From Allorhodopirellula solitaria (GTDB taxonomy: Bacteria; Planctomycetota; Planctomycetia; Pirellulales; Pirellulaceae), in contig NZ_SJPK01000005.1 of the NCBI RefSeq assembly GCF_007859855.1, forward strand, positions 349,429 through 413,428: a stretch of 64,000 nt of DNA, in the 5' to 3' direction. Numbering within the stretch: position 1 is the first letter of the stretch; every line of letters begins with the position of its first letter. The notes beneath the pieces were generated by a model. The model was given only the letters and a program-made list of their open reading frames with translations. It was not told the DNA's origin and searched no databases. The translations under genes were made by a program, and so were the position numbers. This document shows, piece by piece, positions 9,154 through 23,100 of this stretch.

Positions 9154-9843
9154 ATGGGCTTCCTCAAACGTATCCTCCGCCCCCCCGCGTCCGACTATCC
9201 CGGCGCGACCGCGAACCCCGGCAGTTTTGAAACCCTCAGCGATGAGGAACTGCAGGTTCACATGGGCATCAAGACCTATGGCAGCTTCGAATTGACCGAA
9301 GCGATTCGCCCGTCCTATGACGTGCGGATCCCGCCACGCCAAGGCTTTCGGTACGACAAGTATGTCGACGAAGCCAGCGGGGCCACCACCCCCGTGATCA
9401 TGGCGGCGGTCACCAAATCGATCTTGATGGATACGTTTCTAAGCTTGATCGATCATCTCGGCAGTGTCGTTGATGTCGTGCTCGAAACGAGTCATCACAG
9501 CGCTTCGCATCACGAAGATCTTTACCGCGACCATATCGATGCCCCCGTGCTCAAGACAATCCTGTTGGAATATGAAGACGTGCTAACCGATGACGGTTGT
9601 ACCGGGATCGCCGTCATCAGCCCCACGCAGCAACAGGAGGTCCAACTCGACGAACACAAACTGCTGATCGCTTATGGCACGCCGCTGACCGGCTTTCGCG
9701 ATACGCTGATCAGCGGAGATGTCTACCCGGACAGCCAAATTCGCTTCGTCACCGAGGCCGAGCATGTCCACAGCAGCAGCGAGCGAATGCACGATCGCTT
9801 CGACCAACTCAGAACCCGACTCGGTGTCGACCACGTCGCCTGA
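9154..9843 (+). CDS. Unrecognised conserved-looking cytoplasmic protein
   Basis: This 229-residue protein has no signal peptide or membrane segment. It is acidic, with a low-complexity-free body of alternating helices and strands and several histidine pairs (SHHSASHHED near residues 113-122). I recognise no family. Codon use matches the surrounding genes, so it looks like a real resident gene rather than a shadow frame. It stands alone: divergent from the transglutaminase-like gene and convergent with the DUF1080 gene. Confidence 0.6.
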   Translation: MGFLKRILRPPASDYPGATANPGSFETLSDEELQVHMGIKTYGSFELTEAIRPSYDVRIPPRQGFRYDKYVDEASGATTPVIMAAVTKSILMDTFLSLIDHLGSVVDVVLETSHHSASHHEDLYRDHIDAPVLKTILLEYEDVLTDDGCTGIAVISPTQQQEVQLDEHKLLIAYGTPLTGFRDTLISGDVYPDSQIRFVTEAEHVHSSSERMHDRFDQLRTRLGVDHVA

Positions 9844-9953
9844 ACAGCAACGAAACGCTGGCGAAAAACCAAGCCATGGCATCAGCTCAATGGCCAGTGC
9901 GTTCTGCCCTCCGAATGGATAACGCTGGGAGCGTCACCTTTCGCTGATAGCGT

Positions 9954-11372
9954 TCAGGGCTGCGTCACCGGTTCGAGCACCTCGATGCTGCGAAAATCGA
10001 TTTCGAGATTCTGGTTGCCATGCAATTGTAACGCGATGGCTCCGCGATCGGCGAGATCGTCGACGACGAAGTCAGCGGCGAGACAATCATTGAGGTGCGT
10101 GACAATGCGTTTTCCGTGCACCGAGACGACCATGGTTTGCCAGGGATTGGGGGCGGGTTCGTCCGTCTTGGACGGAGCGGGTGGTTTCATTTGGACATTC
10201 GAAAGCGGGATCCCGCGGCGGGCCTGCCCCCATCGGGCGCGGACGACGTCGCGGCGATCGGGCGGGAATCGCGTTTCGAGATAGTGCAGCGGCTTGGCGA
10301 CCCAGCCCTTGCCACCGGTTTGGTAGAGACCACCTACGGAATCGGAAGCATCAATCTCGCACTGCACACCAGCGACGAACGGATTCGACTTGGTAATTTG
10401 GCTGCGAACAAAGAACCCACTATCACCTTCGGTGAACCGATAGACGATGCGGAAGGTTGCGTTGGCGAACGACCGAGTACTGTACAACAGTCCGTTAGGT
10501 TCGTTGGCCTCAACGCTGGCCCGCCCCTCCAAAATACCGTCGACAACATTCCAGGTACCTCCACCGACGGTTTTCCATCCAGGGATCACTTCGCCTTCGC
10601 CTGTGGGCTCGCCAGCGGTCTCGGCATTGAAGAGCGGTACCCAGTGATGTTGGCCGAGCTCGCGGACAGTGAGATTACGAAAACGCACCATCTGGCCTTG
10701 TTCGCCATGATGCTGCAGCCCGATCTGGCCGCTCAGGTCGACGGGATCGAAGTAATCGGTCGTCGGTAATTCGTTGACGAAGAATTGAAGGTGGTTACCG
10801 ACGCAGCGGATGCGGTAGCGATTCCAACGATTGCGGTCAAAGGCGGCTTGAGGATCGGGTTGCTTCCAGAGCGGATTGAGCCACTGACGGCGGCCTTCGT
10901 CGTACAATCCGCCGGACCATCTTCGCTCCGTCGGATCCGCTTCAGCCTGGTAACCGGAGACCCGGTTGGGCTGCACCTGACCACGAGCCATGAAACCACT
11001 GTTGGATTTCCCCTCAGGAAGTTTGACCTCACCTTCGAACTCGTAGTCGTGAAAAATCTGATCGGTCACCAGGAAAAATTTTCGCTCGCCGATCAGATGG
11101 ATCTCCCCGTCGACGACCTCCGTCTTCCCCCACTCGTAAGGATTCTTCCATCCTGCGAGCGACTTGCCATCAAAGAGCGGTTTTCGCTTGGCTGCGGCCG
11201 GGGTGTTCGTATTCTCCGGTCGCTGCGCGGCAGCCGAATCATCGGCGCCGAGAGACGGCGTAGCGTCGGCTGGTAGCGCGACGGACGCCGCCATCACCGC
11301 GCCGACGACAGTATAACGCTGAAAATAGCGAAGAAAGCCGGATCGAATAGGTTTCCGAGACCGAGATTTCAT
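9954..11372 (-). CDS. Exported protein with two DUF1080 (3-keto-disaccharide hydrolase-type) domains
   Basis: The 472-residue protein has a signal peptide (about residues 1-38). Two related concanavalin-like domains follow. The first, about residues 65-235, contains LFDGKSLAGW, a SNSGF stretch and an ending FRNLTVREL. The second, about 243-465, contains LFNAETAGE, GFFVR and an ending FRSIEVLEP. These are hallmarks of DUF1080, a planctomycete-expanded family of which some members cleave 3-keto-glycosides. A periplasmic or extracellular carbohydrate-related role is likely; the substrate cannot be told. It is divergent from the small membrane protein at 11471. Confidence 0.82.
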   Translation of the reverse strand: MKSRSRKPIRSGFLRYFQRYTVVGAVMAASVALPADATPSLGADDSAAAQRPENTNTPAAAKRKPLFDGKSLAGWKNPYEWGKTEVVDGEIHLIGERKFFLVTDQIFHDYEFEGEVKLPEGKSNSGFMARGQVQPNRVSGYQAEADPTERRWSGGLYDEGRRQWLNPLWKQPDPQAAFDRNRWNRYRIRCVGNHLQFFVNELPTTDYFDPVDLSGQIGLQHHGEQGQMVRFRNLTVRELGQHHWVPLFNAETAGEPTGEGEVIPGWKTVGGGTWNVVDGILEGRASVEANEPNGLLYSTRSFANATFRIVYRFTEGDSGFFVRSQITKSNPFVAGVQCEIDASDSVGGLYQTGGKGWVAKPLHYLETRFPPDRRDVVRARWGQARRGIPLSNVQMKPPAPSKTDEPAPNPWQTMVVSVHGKRIVTHLNDCLAADFVVDDLADRGAIALQLHGNQNLEIDFRSIEVLEPVTQP

Positions 11373-11470
11373 AGTTCAACAGGCGAAGAAAGGAGGGTGA
11401 GGTTGGTGAGGATACGGTCTCTAGTATAATCGGCACCTCAGCTCGTTCCGAACCTCTCTTTCATGCGGCA

Positions 11471-11866
11471 ATGCCAATTAATCCCAAGCAATCTCAAAAT
11501 CGCGATTTGGCCGCGACTTCTCCGAGTCGCCGGTATCTCGCCGCCGTGGCCGCCGTGGCGTGCCTGCTCGCCGCCGGTATCGCGAAGCTCACCGGCGGCT
11601 TGGAACAGCTCTCCGGGTCGGCTTCGACGAGCGGATTTATGATCGCTTCGCTGACCCGAATCGGGCTCGTTTTCGGTGCGATCTGGTTTGCCTGGGATTC
11701 CCTCCGCCGCCCCGCCCGCTGGCTCCCTCCCGGTCTGGCGGTCCTGGGCGTTGGTGCGATCGTGGTCGTCGCGGCCCAGCCCAAACTGATCATCGCGGCA
11801 CTCCCACTCTTCGGCGTGGTCGCCGTGCTGACTTCGGTCCTACGCGTTTTCCGACGCCCATCGTAA
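11471..11866 (+). CDS. Small membrane protein of unknown function
   Basis: The 131-residue protein has three or four hydrophobic segments (about residues 22-40, 55-76, 84-100 and 104-123), separated by short arginine-rich loops. No family was recognised. Gene starts 98 bases from the divergent DUF1080 gene. GC-rich codon use agrees with neighbours. Confidence 0.55.
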   Translation: MPINPKQSQNRDLAATSPSRRYLAAVAAVACLLAAGIAKLTGGLEQLSGSASTSGFMIASLTRIGLVFGAIWFAWDSLRRPARWLPPGLAVLGVGAIVVVAAQPKLIIAALPLFGVVAVLTSVLRVFRRPS

Positions 11867-12224
<358 letters not shown>

Positions 12225-12695
12225 ATGAACACTGGAAAGCGTCCGTGGTTGATCATTGGGGTAATTGTGCTATCGATCTCCTCCTGGTTCGTTGGGCGTG
12301 TCGCCTATGTCTTGTGGCACATCCCTGAGGCTTATGCAGCATGGGACGCCGGAGACATGCTGCTTTGGTACATGCGCACTCACGACAACGAATGGCCGGA
12401 TGATTGGGCTGAATTGCAATCTGTGATCGAAGACGCGCCCGCGCTACTCCTACGTGGACGCCACCCCGAAGAACCTGACTACATGGGGCGCATGCGACGT
12501 ACGGTCAAGATCGATTGGACATTCGATCCGGCCAACCCGAGAAATCCAACCCCCGTAACACGACTCGATGGCTCACCGTTGCAAGCGTACTGGAGCGATC
12601 CAAATGGTATGATCTACCAGTACTTGGACCGTCAAAAAGTCGACCAACGGAGCGATGGACGCGAATTCGCCGAAGACGCGATATCTGATGGGTGA
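12225..12695 (+). CDS. Membrane-anchored protein of unknown function
   Basis: The 156-residue protein has one N-terminal hydrophobic segment (about residues 8-30) and a tryptophan-rich soluble part, presumably on the outer face. No family recognised. Its stop codon overlaps a GTG that could start the next frame, so the two are probably translated together. Codon use looks slightly less GC-biased than in the core genes to the right. Confidence 0.55.
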   Translation: MNTGKRPWLIIGVIVLSISSWFVGRVAYVLWHIPEAYAAWDAGDMLLWYMRTHDNEWPDDWAELQSVIEDAPALLLRGRHPEEPDYMGRMRRTVKIDWTFDPANPRNPTPVTRLDGSPLQAYWSDPNGMIYQYLDRQKVDQRSDGREFAEDAISDG

Positions 12696-12757
12696 TCAAT
12701 CGCTGCGTCCTAGCCGACACCGCCACTCGCCTAATCCTCATTCCCACGGTTTTCACA

Positions 12758-13594
12758 ATGTCGTACTGGAACTGTTTATTCGCAAATCTGCTCATCGTGA
12801 CGGCACTATGCTCAGCCTCGAATGCGCTCGATGTCGTTTCGGATTCCCGACGCGACGCTCAGAGCGATTGTCAATCCGTTGTCGCTGCCCTGCGAGACGG
12901 AGCCACCATTGAGTTGGTCGCGGTGATACGTATCGATGATGCCGGCAACATCGCGTGGCAACCCGACGGATGCATGACGGAGATCTCTGATGATTGGCCG
13001 GACGTATTGAGGGTTAAAAACGACAACCCATCACACGGATTTCTTTTCAAATTCGACGGGTTCAAGAAGGGCCGTGGGATTGGATGGGACACACGATTGA
13101 CGACGCCGCTACCGGGCAAGTTGCTAAAAGGGTTCGTTAGCGTCACTGGGAAATTTCCAAAAGTACGATCGACGGATATTCGTGTAGGAGTCCTCGGTGA
13201 ATGGGGACCTTGGCAACCGGTCGAAGTCGATGGTTCGATCACGAGTCGCGTCAACGTAGCCGGACCTTCCACTGCCCTCTACACGTCGATCGACTCGCTA
13301 AATGTGATGGGAAAATCGAAACCGCTCGTTGCTCCTAACCGAGAAGAGGGCTCTCAGCCGCTGGCGAGTCTTGCTGAGTACGAAGTGGTCGCAGTTGACT
13401 CACAAGGACAAAGGCATCGTCGGAAGGGTGTGGGAGTATGGAAAGATACGCAGGCGCCCTACTTCGATCTCAGTAAAATCGATCTCAGCAGTTTCGAGTT
13501 TCGTCTTCGACCGTATACGCAGTGGGTTGAATTCAAGAACGTTCCACTGGAGGCCCCCGTGCCAGATGTAGAAGTTGGCGTTACCGAACTATGA
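12758..13594 (+). CDS. Exported protein of unknown function
   Basis: I prefer the ATG at 12758 (278 residues) because it gives a compact signal peptide (about residues 1-23, ending SASNA). An upstream in-frame GTG at 12692 overlaps the previous stop and would add 22 residues; it cannot be excluded. The mature part is a beta-rich domain with many tryptophans and charged turns, with no recognised motif. It probably forms an operon with the gene at 12225 and possibly 13686. Confidence 0.55.
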   Translation: MSYWNCLFANLLIVTALCSASNALDVVSDSRRDAQSDCQSVVAALRDGATIELVAVIRIDDAGNIAWQPDGCMTEISDDWPDVLRVKNDNPSHGFLFKFDGFKKGRGIGWDTRLTTPLPGKLLKGFVSVTGKFPKVRSTDIRVGVLGEWGPWQPVEVDGSITSRVNVAGPSTALYTSIDSLNVMGKSKPLVAPNREEGSQPLASLAEYEVVAVDSQGQRHRRKGVGVWKDTQAPYFDLSKIDLSSFEFRLRPYTQWVEFKNVPLEAPVPDVEVGVTEL

Positions 13595-13685
13595 TCCAAA
13601 ACGACACACAATGGCCCGCGCAGGAGGACGGCTCGCGGCGTTTTCTGTGGTGGACAGTTATCTCTCCAGACTCTAGGAAATCCAA

Positions 13686-14285
13686 ATGAAATTCAATGCA
13701 AATTCAATCGTCGTGATCCTGGCACTCGCTAGCGTTATCGGTACAGGCAGGGACACGTTTGCCGACGACACTGACACGAAACCCGCAACCAACACGACTC
13801 AATACTTGATCGAGCTATCAGAATACGAACTGGAAGATCCCATCCCAGTGGGTTTGGATGAAGCCGAGGTGGTTAACACCATTCTCCGAGCAGGGATCCA
13901 ACCAGTCGAGACGATACGGCTGACAGCGGTGCCAGAAACCGAAGGCATGGTTCAAGTTGGCAAACGCATTTCTGTCACAACTGACACGATGACTCGGGGC
14001 GACACCACAACGCGTCGTTACGAGGAGTTAGAAATTGGAACGATCCTGCGTCTGACCATGATGCCACATGACGACGGTGCCTATGCCCACATCAGCTATT
14101 CGACAAGCCGCGTGGATGGCGACCCCTCCGGCGATACCCCGCCAAATGTATTGACGAACACCGTGCAGTCAACGCAAGTCTACGTCCTTGGTAGGCCTCG
14201 TCTGTTAACGACTGTTGGGGCGGGCAAGAGTACTGGCATTCTCGTCACCGTCCGCGATATTGCCCACACCAAAACCGGTGGGTAG
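13686..14285 (+). CDS. Small exported protein with secretin-like pattern
   Basis: The 199-residue protein has a signal peptide (about residues 1-26). Residues 95-199 show a pattern that resembles the C-terminal secretin domain: VQVGKRISV, a threonine-rich strand, an IGTILRLTMMP stretch, then alternating strands. It is far too short to be a full secretin and lacks the N-terminal ring domains. The resemblance is by eye and could be convergence of a beta-rich fold. It is the last gene of the 12225-14285 group. Confidence 0.5.
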   Translation: MKFNANSIVVILALASVIGTGRDTFADDTDTKPATNTTQYLIELSEYELEDPIPVGLDEAEVVNTILRAGIQPVETIRLTAVPETEGMVQVGKRISVTTDTMTRGDTTTRRYEELEIGTILRLTMMPHDDGAYAHISYSTSRVDGDPSGDTPPNVLTNTVQSTQVYVLGRPRLLTTVGAGKSTGILVTVRDIAHTKTGG

Positions 14286-14334
14286 CCAAGCACCGCGTGG
14301 TCAATAAGTGGGAAATTTTGCGGAAGTTTTGGGC

Positions 14335-14387
14335 TCATCCGACGGAAGCGTGAGCGGAGCACAGGGGGAAGGTTTTTCAGGGCATTG
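14335..14387 (-). repeat. Fragment of the 186-base dispersed repeat
   Basis: The stretch with TCATCCGACGGAAGCG followed by AGCACAG and a T-rich tract resembles the reverse complement of the end of the repeats at 44585-44770 and 55654-55839. It lies just upstream of ruvA. A further partial copy is at 44138-44195. Confidence 0.6.
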
Positions 14388-14481
14388 TGTTTTCGTTCCT
14401 GAGCAAAGCCATTAGGATGACGCTCCAGTCACCGTGCTGCTGCGTCTGCGGCAGTGGGAAACCGTCCTCGAGGAGAATGAA

Positions 14482-15105
14482 TTGATCAGTGCCATTGCCG
14501 GGAAGCTCAGCCACGTGGACGAATCGAGCGTCACGATTCAGGCTGGGCCGTTCGATTACGAGGTGTTCGTCGGCGATTTCACGCGTCGTCAGTTGCAGCC
14601 GAAGATCAACGAGGAAGTCCGCCTGCACACGCTTGACTACATCGAGGGCAACACAGCGGGCGGGCGGTTAACACCTCGACTGATCGGTTTTTTGACGCTG
14701 CCCGAGCGGCAATTTTTCGACTTGTTCTGCAGCGTCGATGGCGTGGGAGCAAAGAAGGCCCTGCGTGCGATGGTCCGCCCGGTGCGAGAACTCGCCGTGC
14801 TCATTGAAGAACAGGACAGCAAGGCATTGTCGGCATTGCCGGGCATTGGGCCTGCGACGAGCGAGCGGATCATTGCCAAACTACGCCGAAAAATGCCCCG
14901 TTTTGCCTTGATGGTGACTGGCGATGAGCTCAGCGGCGGGACTGCCGAGACCTCACCGGTGATCGAGGAAACCTACGAGGCGCTCGTGATGCTCGGCCAC
15001 AGCGAAGCCGACGCCCGGCAGCTGATCGATGAGGCGGTCGCCAGCGGCAAGAAGTTCAAAGACACCGAGACGCTTCTGACCGCAATCTACCAGAAATCCA
15101 AATAA
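14482..15105 (+). CDS. ruvA: Holliday junction branch-migration protein RuvA
   Basis: RuvA binds four-way DNA junctions as a tetramer and loads the RuvB motor during recombination and repair. The start is the TTG at 14482: it has a GAGGAGA ribosome binding site at 14470-14476 with a five-base spacer, and yields the typical N-terminus ISAIAGKL of the first OB-fold domain. The product has 207 residues, normal for RuvA (about 200). The helix-hairpin-helix domain is seen in SVDGVGAKKAL and ALPGIGPATSERII (about residues 77-130). The C-terminal UBA-like domain III that contacts RuvB follows (YEALVMLGHSEADA). The gene is not next to ruvB or ruvC in this window. Confidence 0.93.
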   Translation: MISAIAGKLSHVDESSVTIQAGPFDYEVFVGDFTRRQLQPKINEEVRLHTLDYIEGNTAGGRLTPRLIGFLTLPERQFFDLFCSVDGVGAKKALRAMVRPVRELAVLIEEQDSKALSALPGIGPATSERIIAKLRRKMPRFALMVTGDELSGGTAETSPVIEETYEALVMLGHSEADARQLIDEAVASGKKFKDTETLLTAIYQKSK

Positions 15106-16120
15106 ACCACTTGCTCCAGGCGAACCTGATACAATGCGAGGGTACATCCGCCGCGCAAGTGAGTTTTGAAACCAGACCAGTGCGCGCCGATCCGCCTCCA
15201 GACCATGTCGGTTTTCAGACCAGTCAACTGCATAGAATCCAATATGACTGAACCCACACTTGTCCTCGCAGTCGATGATAGCATGACCCAAGTGACGGGG
15301 ATGCAACTCTTGCTGCAACAGCATGGCTACGAGGTGATGACGGCAGCCAACGGGCGATTGGCGTTGGAGGCGGTGCGAGAGCGGCGTCCTGGCTTGGTGG
15401 TCACCGATTTGCAGATGCCAGAAATGGACGGATTGCAATTGGTCGCCGCTTTGCGAGAAGAGTTCTCTGGGTTGCCCATCATTCTGACCACGGCCAAGGG
15501 CAGCGAGGAGATCGCCGCGAAAGCGTTGCGGTTGGGTGCGTCGAGCTACGTTCCCAAGCGAACCCTCAACGAGGACTTGGTACCGACGATTGAGCGGATG
15601 ATGTCGATGGTCGACGTCGCTGAACACGTGGCCAAACCATCGACATTGCTGACTTCCATCGAAATGGAACTCTCGCTGGGCAACGATGACATGCTAGTCC
15701 CCAATGTGATCGCGAGGTTGGAGCAGCCCTTGTCCGAACTGGGCCTGCTCGACGACACGATGCAGATGCAGATCTCAACGGCGTTGGATGAAGCGTTGAT
15801 CAATGCGATCATTCATGGAAACTTGGAAATCAGCACCGAACTGCGATACCAAGGCACCGACGAGCAGTTCCGTGAGATTGTTCGCGAGCGGCAGCGGCAA
15901 ACGCCCTATCGCAACCGCAGCGTCACGATCAAGATGGCGGCCAATCGCGAGGCCGTCTCCTTCACGATTCGAGACGAAGGTCCTGGATTCGACGTCAGCT
16001 CTCTGCCCGACCCGACCGACTTCAGCAACCTCGGCGAATGTGGTGGCCGAGGGCTGCTGTTGATCAATGCCTTCATGGATGAGGTCGTTCACCAAGACAA
16101 CGGTAACGAGATCGTGATGT

Positions 16121-19495
<3,375 letters not shown>

Positions 19496-19644
19496 TCTAT
19501 CCTACGGAATGGAAAAAGACAGAAAACAATCCCACAGCGAGAGCAGCTCACCTTGCTCGCAAGAAGACTAGCATCCTTGACCAGGACGTTTAGAATAAAC
19601 GGTAGGTTTCTCTCCTTCCCTCTTTCTCCCACCTTGACTCCGCC

Positions 19645-20865
19645 ATGCGACTGAACTGCCCCCTGCTGCTCTCGACCTGCCTCGGACTTGCCGCCTTTTC
19701 GTTAGCTTCCCCGCCTGCCTTCGGCGTCCAACCTGCCGCCGAGTCGACCGCCGCTGTCACGGCGGCCCCGGGAATCGCGTCTGAGAAACCGGTTGACGGT
19801 CCTTTCGTGGCACTCGAGGACGGACGGTTCATGGTGCCCTACACCGAGCGAATTCCCGGCACCGATATTAGCTTCGAGATGATCCCCGTCCCCGGCGGCG
19901 ACTTTACGTTCGGAACCGCCGAAGACGACGCCGAGTACGTCGAAGACGAAGGGCCCACGGTCAAGCTAACCGCCAAGCCCATGTGGGTGGCCAAAACAGA
20001 GACACGCTGGGATATGTACAAGGAGTACATGCGAATGTACGGCGTCTTCAAAGACTTTGAAATGGAAGGCATTCGTCCCGTTGACGAAACCAACCTGGTT
20101 GATTCGGTGACCGCGCCCACGGAACTCTACGACCCATCCTTCACGTTCGAGTACGGGTCCCGCCCGAGTCAGCCGGCAGTCACGATGACTCAGTACGCGG
20201 CCCAACAGTTCACGAAATGGTTGTCGCGAATGACCGGTACGCAGTACCGTTTGCCCACCGAGGCAGAATGGGAACACGCTGCCCGCGGCGGCACCGAAAC
20301 CGCCTACAGCTGGGGCGATGATGCGGACGTAATCGAAGACTACGCCTGGTACTTCGACAATTCTTTCGATGGGCCCGGCGATGTGGCCACCAAGAAACCC
20401 AATCCGTTTGGTCTCTACGACATGCACGGCAATGCATCGGAGTGGACCGTCAATGAGTACACCGAGGACGGGTATCAGTGGATGCAGGACAGCGATCTCA
20501 CCGATGCGACCTCGGCCACGCGTTGGCCCAAGAATCCGTATCCCTGCGTGGTCCGAGGCGGCAGTTGGGAAATGGAGCCCGCCGAACTGCGCAGTGCCGC
20601 CCGCTTGGCATCGGACGATGAAGAGTGGAAGTCGGAAGATCCGAACTTTCCTCGCAGCCCCTGGTGGTTCACCAGCGATCCGTCTCGCGGAGTCGGCTTC
20701 CGACTGTTCCGCTCGCTCGAACCCATGCCCGTCGAAACGATTGTGAAGTTCTGGGACACCTCCGTTGCCGAAACAATCATGGACGTTGAAAGCCGCATTG
20801 ACGAAGGCCGCGGCGGCTACGGATACGTCGATGAAGGTCTCGGTGAAGCAGCCAAGGAAGATTAG
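19645..20865 (+). CDS. Exported formylglycine-generating-enzyme-like (FGE-sulfatase domain) protein
   Basis: The 406-residue protein has a signal peptide (about residues 1-28). The rest matches the FGE-sulfatase fold: [66 protein letters not shown] and a final GVGFRLFR. True formylglycine-generating enzymes have a redox-active cysteine pair shortly after the RGGS stretch; here that region ([13 protein letters not shown]) has none, so sulfatase activation is unlikely. Planctomycetes have many such divergent exported relatives of unknown role. The next gene starts five bases after its stop, so they are probably co-transcribed. Confidence 0.85.
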   Translation: MRLNCPLLLSTCLGLAAFSLASPPAFGVQPAAESTAAVTAAPGIASEKPVDGPFVALEDGRFMVPYTERIPGTDISFEMIPVPGGDFTFGTAEDDAEYVEDEGPTVKLTAKPMWVAKTETRWDMYKEYMRMYGVFKDFEMEGIRPVDETNLVDSVTAPTELYDPSFTFEYGSRPSQPAVTMTQYAAQQFTKWLSRMTGTQYRLPTEAEWEHAARGGTETAYSWGDDADVIEDYAWYFDNSFDGPGDVATKKPNPFGLYDMHGNASEWTVNEYTEDGYQWMQDSDLTDATSATRWPKNPYPCVVRGGSWEMEPAELRSAARLASDDEEWKSEDPNFPRSPWWFTSDPSRGVGFRLFRSLEPMPVETIVKFWDTSVAETIMDVESRIDEGRGGYGYVDEGLGEAAKED

Positions 20866-20870
20866 ATCTG

Positions 20871-21770
20871 ATGACTACTGAGAAGCCAGCCCTTGGCTGG
20901 ATCGGCACGGGTGTCATGGGCCACTCCATGGCGGGACACCTGCTCGCAGCGGGTTACCCGCTGACGCTCACCACGCGGACTCGGTCCAAGGCTGAGGCGT
21001 TGTTGGAGCGTGGCGCGCAGTGGGCGGATTCACCTCGCGAAGTCGCCGAGCAGTCTCAGATCGTGTTTGCCATCGTGGGCTATCCCGCTGACGTTCGCGA
21101 GGTTTTTGTCGACCCGCAAAACGGCGCCATCGCGGGCATCGCCCCGGGCGGCGTGCTGGTCGACATGACGACGAGCGAGCCGTCATTGGCAGTGGAAATT
21201 CACCGACAGGCGATCGCGCACGGCGCTGACGCACTCGACGCCCCCGTCTCGGGAGGCGATTCCGGCGCCGCGTCGGGCAACCTGTCGATCATGATCGGGG
21301 GCAATGACGCGGCGGTGAAAACCGTCATGCCCTGTTTCGAGATCATGGGCAAAACCATCGTGCATCAGGGTGGTCCCGGTGCTGGCCAACATACCAAGAT
21401 GGTCAACCAGACTCTGATTGCAACCGGCATGATCGGCGTCTGCGAAGCGCTCGTCTATGCCCACCGGGCTGGCTTGGATCTCCCCACAGTCCTGCGATCG
21501 GTAGGCTCCGGCGCCGCCGGCAGTTGGTCGCTGAGTAACCTGGCCCCCCGCATGATCGAAGGCGATTTTGAGCCAGGGTTCTATGTCGAACACTTTGTCA
21601 AAGACATGGGCATCGCACTTGGCGAAGCCCGGCGAATGAATCTCTGTCTGCCCGGCTTGGCACTCGCCGAGCAGCTCTATCAGTCCGTGATCGCCAAGGG
21701 CGGTGGTCGAGCGGGCACGCAAGCGCTCGTCAACACCGTTGCCGAGATGTCAGGGATGGATTGGGATTGA
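20871..21770 (+). CDS. NAD(P)-dependent beta-hydroxyacid dehydrogenase (3-hydroxyisobutyrate dehydrogenase family)
   Basis: The 299-residue protein has the normal family length. Residues 9-20 give the dinucleotide-binding [12 protein letters not shown]. The substrate-binding [14 protein letters not shown] lies at about 123-136, and the catalytic lysine is in the HTKMVNQ stretch near residue 177. The family oxidises or reduces short beta-hydroxyacids, such as 3-hydroxyisobutyrate or tartronate semialdehyde; the exact substrate is not visible. The gene is five bases downstream of the FGE-like gene and overlaps the next frame. Confidence 0.88.
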   Translation: MTTEKPALGWIGTGVMGHSMAGHLLAAGYPLTLTTRTRSKAEALLERGAQWADSPREVAEQSQIVFAIVGYPADVREVFVDPQNGAIAGIAPGGVLVDMTTSEPSLAVEIHRQAIAHGADALDAPVSGGDSGAASGNLSIMIGGNDAAVKTVMPCFEIMGKTIVHQGGPGAGQHTKMVNQTLIATGMIGVCEALVYAHRAGLDLPTVLRSVGSGAAGSWSLSNLAPRMIEGDFEPGFYVEHFVKDMGIALGEARRMNLCLPGLALAEQLYQSVIAKGGGRAGTQALVNTVAEMSGMDWD

Positions 21771-23098
21771 ACGGGCGAACGCGCATTCGCCTGGCGCAGT
21801 GTATCTGCCTCGTAGCGGCCGTTCTGATCGTTCGGGGCGGCTTTCTATTCTCTCACCAAGATTCCTTGCACGAGGACCCTGATGCGTATCGCGTGATCGC
21901 TCAAACGCTTGCGAAAACCGATGTATTCGGCCTCCCCGTTGGGATGGACGGGGCACGGCCGACGGCCTTTCGTCCACCGCTCTATCCCTGGCTGCTCTCA
22001 TGGTTGGTAGACGACTCGGGCACGCTCTCGAATTCATCCGTTGCGATCTTTCACTGGATCTTGGGTGGCCTGACGGTCGTCTTTACTTGGGACATCGCCC
22101 GCCGCCTGCTATCGAACGGGGCGGCAGCGATCGCTGCCGGCCTGGTCCTGATCGATCCCATCCTGCTGTGGCAGTCCTCCCTGGTGATGACCGAAACGAT
22201 TGCGACGGCATTGGCAGTATCGGTCTGGTGGTGGATCGCACGGCACACCCAACCAGCGGTGGACGACCAAGGTCAACCGACTCCGCGTCGTGCCTACCTT
22301 CTCAACGCGTTCGTACTGGGGACGCTGTTGGCACTTTGCATCCTCTGCCGCCCCACCTTCTTGGTCTGGGCGATGCTGGTCCTGCCTGTTCTGGCGTTGA
22401 TGGGCGAGGTCTGTCGTTATCGCCGCGCGACGGCGATCGCGATGTCTGTCGCGGTCATCGTGGCGGGGGTCGGCGCTTGGACGGTCCGCAATGTCGGGGC
22501 GATCGGACATCCTGTCTGGGGGACCACGCACGGCGGCTACACGTTGCTGCTCGCGAACAACGATTCTTTCTACGATTATCTGGAAGACCGACCGTATGAG
22601 TTGCCTTGGCGCCGGCATGCCTGGGAGCCCGCTGTTTTCTTCGCCGAGTACCAAGAGTTACCCCGGAGCGGTGATGAGTGGGCGGATGATCAATTGGCTT
22701 ACGCTGCCGCTAAAACCACCATCGCGGAGCGCCCGCGAATGTTCTTGTATTCGTGTTGGGTGCGATTGACCCGTCTATGGCAGCCGTTCCCCCATGCGGT
22801 CGACGGCCGTTCCCCATTCCTGATCATCGTGGTGGGTTTGCTGCACTGTGTCGTGTACGCACTCATTCTGATCGCTGGGCTGCGGCATGTTCACCAGTTT
22901 CATCCGCATCGGTGGCGGCGTTGGGTTGCCTGGTGGCCTGCCGTCGCGATCTTGATCACACTCAGTGGTGTGCATACGGTCTACTGGAGCAACTCGCGGA
23001 TGCGTTCGCCTGCGATTCCCGCACTCTCGATCGCCGCAGCAGCCGCCTTCGTTGGGCGAAAGAATCCATCCCCGGTGTCGGTTGGTCGATCGGGTTAA
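21767..23098 (+). CDS. Polytopic membrane protein of the glycosyltransferase 39/PMT type
   Basis: The protein has about ten hydrophobic segments. The first loop has the acidic pattern [11 protein letters not shown] (about residues 31-41) and then a [10 protein letters not shown] stretch, as in GT-C glycosyltransferases that use lipid-linked sugars (ArnT/PMT-like). I take the TTG at 21767, which overlaps the previous stop as TTGA (443 residues); a TTG at 21761 is also in frame. The likely site is the inner membrane with the active site outside. The sugar and acceptor are unknown. It is the third gene of a tight group beginning at 19645. Confidence 0.7.
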   Translation: MNGRTRIRLAQCICLVAAVLIVRGGFLFSHQDSLHEDPDAYRVIAQTLAKTDVFGLPVGMDGARPTAFRPPLYPWLLSWLVDDSGTLSNSSVAIFHWILGGLTVVFTWDIARRLLSNGAAAIAAGLVLIDPILLWQSSLVMTETIATALAVSVWWWIARHTQPAVDDQGQPTPRRAYLLNAFVLGTLLALCILCRPTFLVWAMLVLPVLALMGEVCRYRRATAIAMSVAVIVAGVGAWTVRNVGAIGHPVWGTTHGGYTLLLANNDSFYDYLEDRPYELPWRRHAWEPAVFFAEYQELPRSGDEWADDQLAYAAAKTTIAERPRMFLYSCWVRLTRLWQPFPHAVDGRSPFLIIVVGLLHCVVYALILIAGLRHVHQFHPHRWRRWVAWWPAVAILITLSGVHTVYWSNSRMRSPAIPALSIAAAAAFVGRKNPSPVSVGRSG

Positions 23099-23100
23099 AA

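Noticed and set aside
19645-20865. Active formylglycine-generating enzyme for sulfatases
   Set aside because: The fold is present but the redox cysteine pair after RGGS is missing, and no sulfatase gene is nearby.
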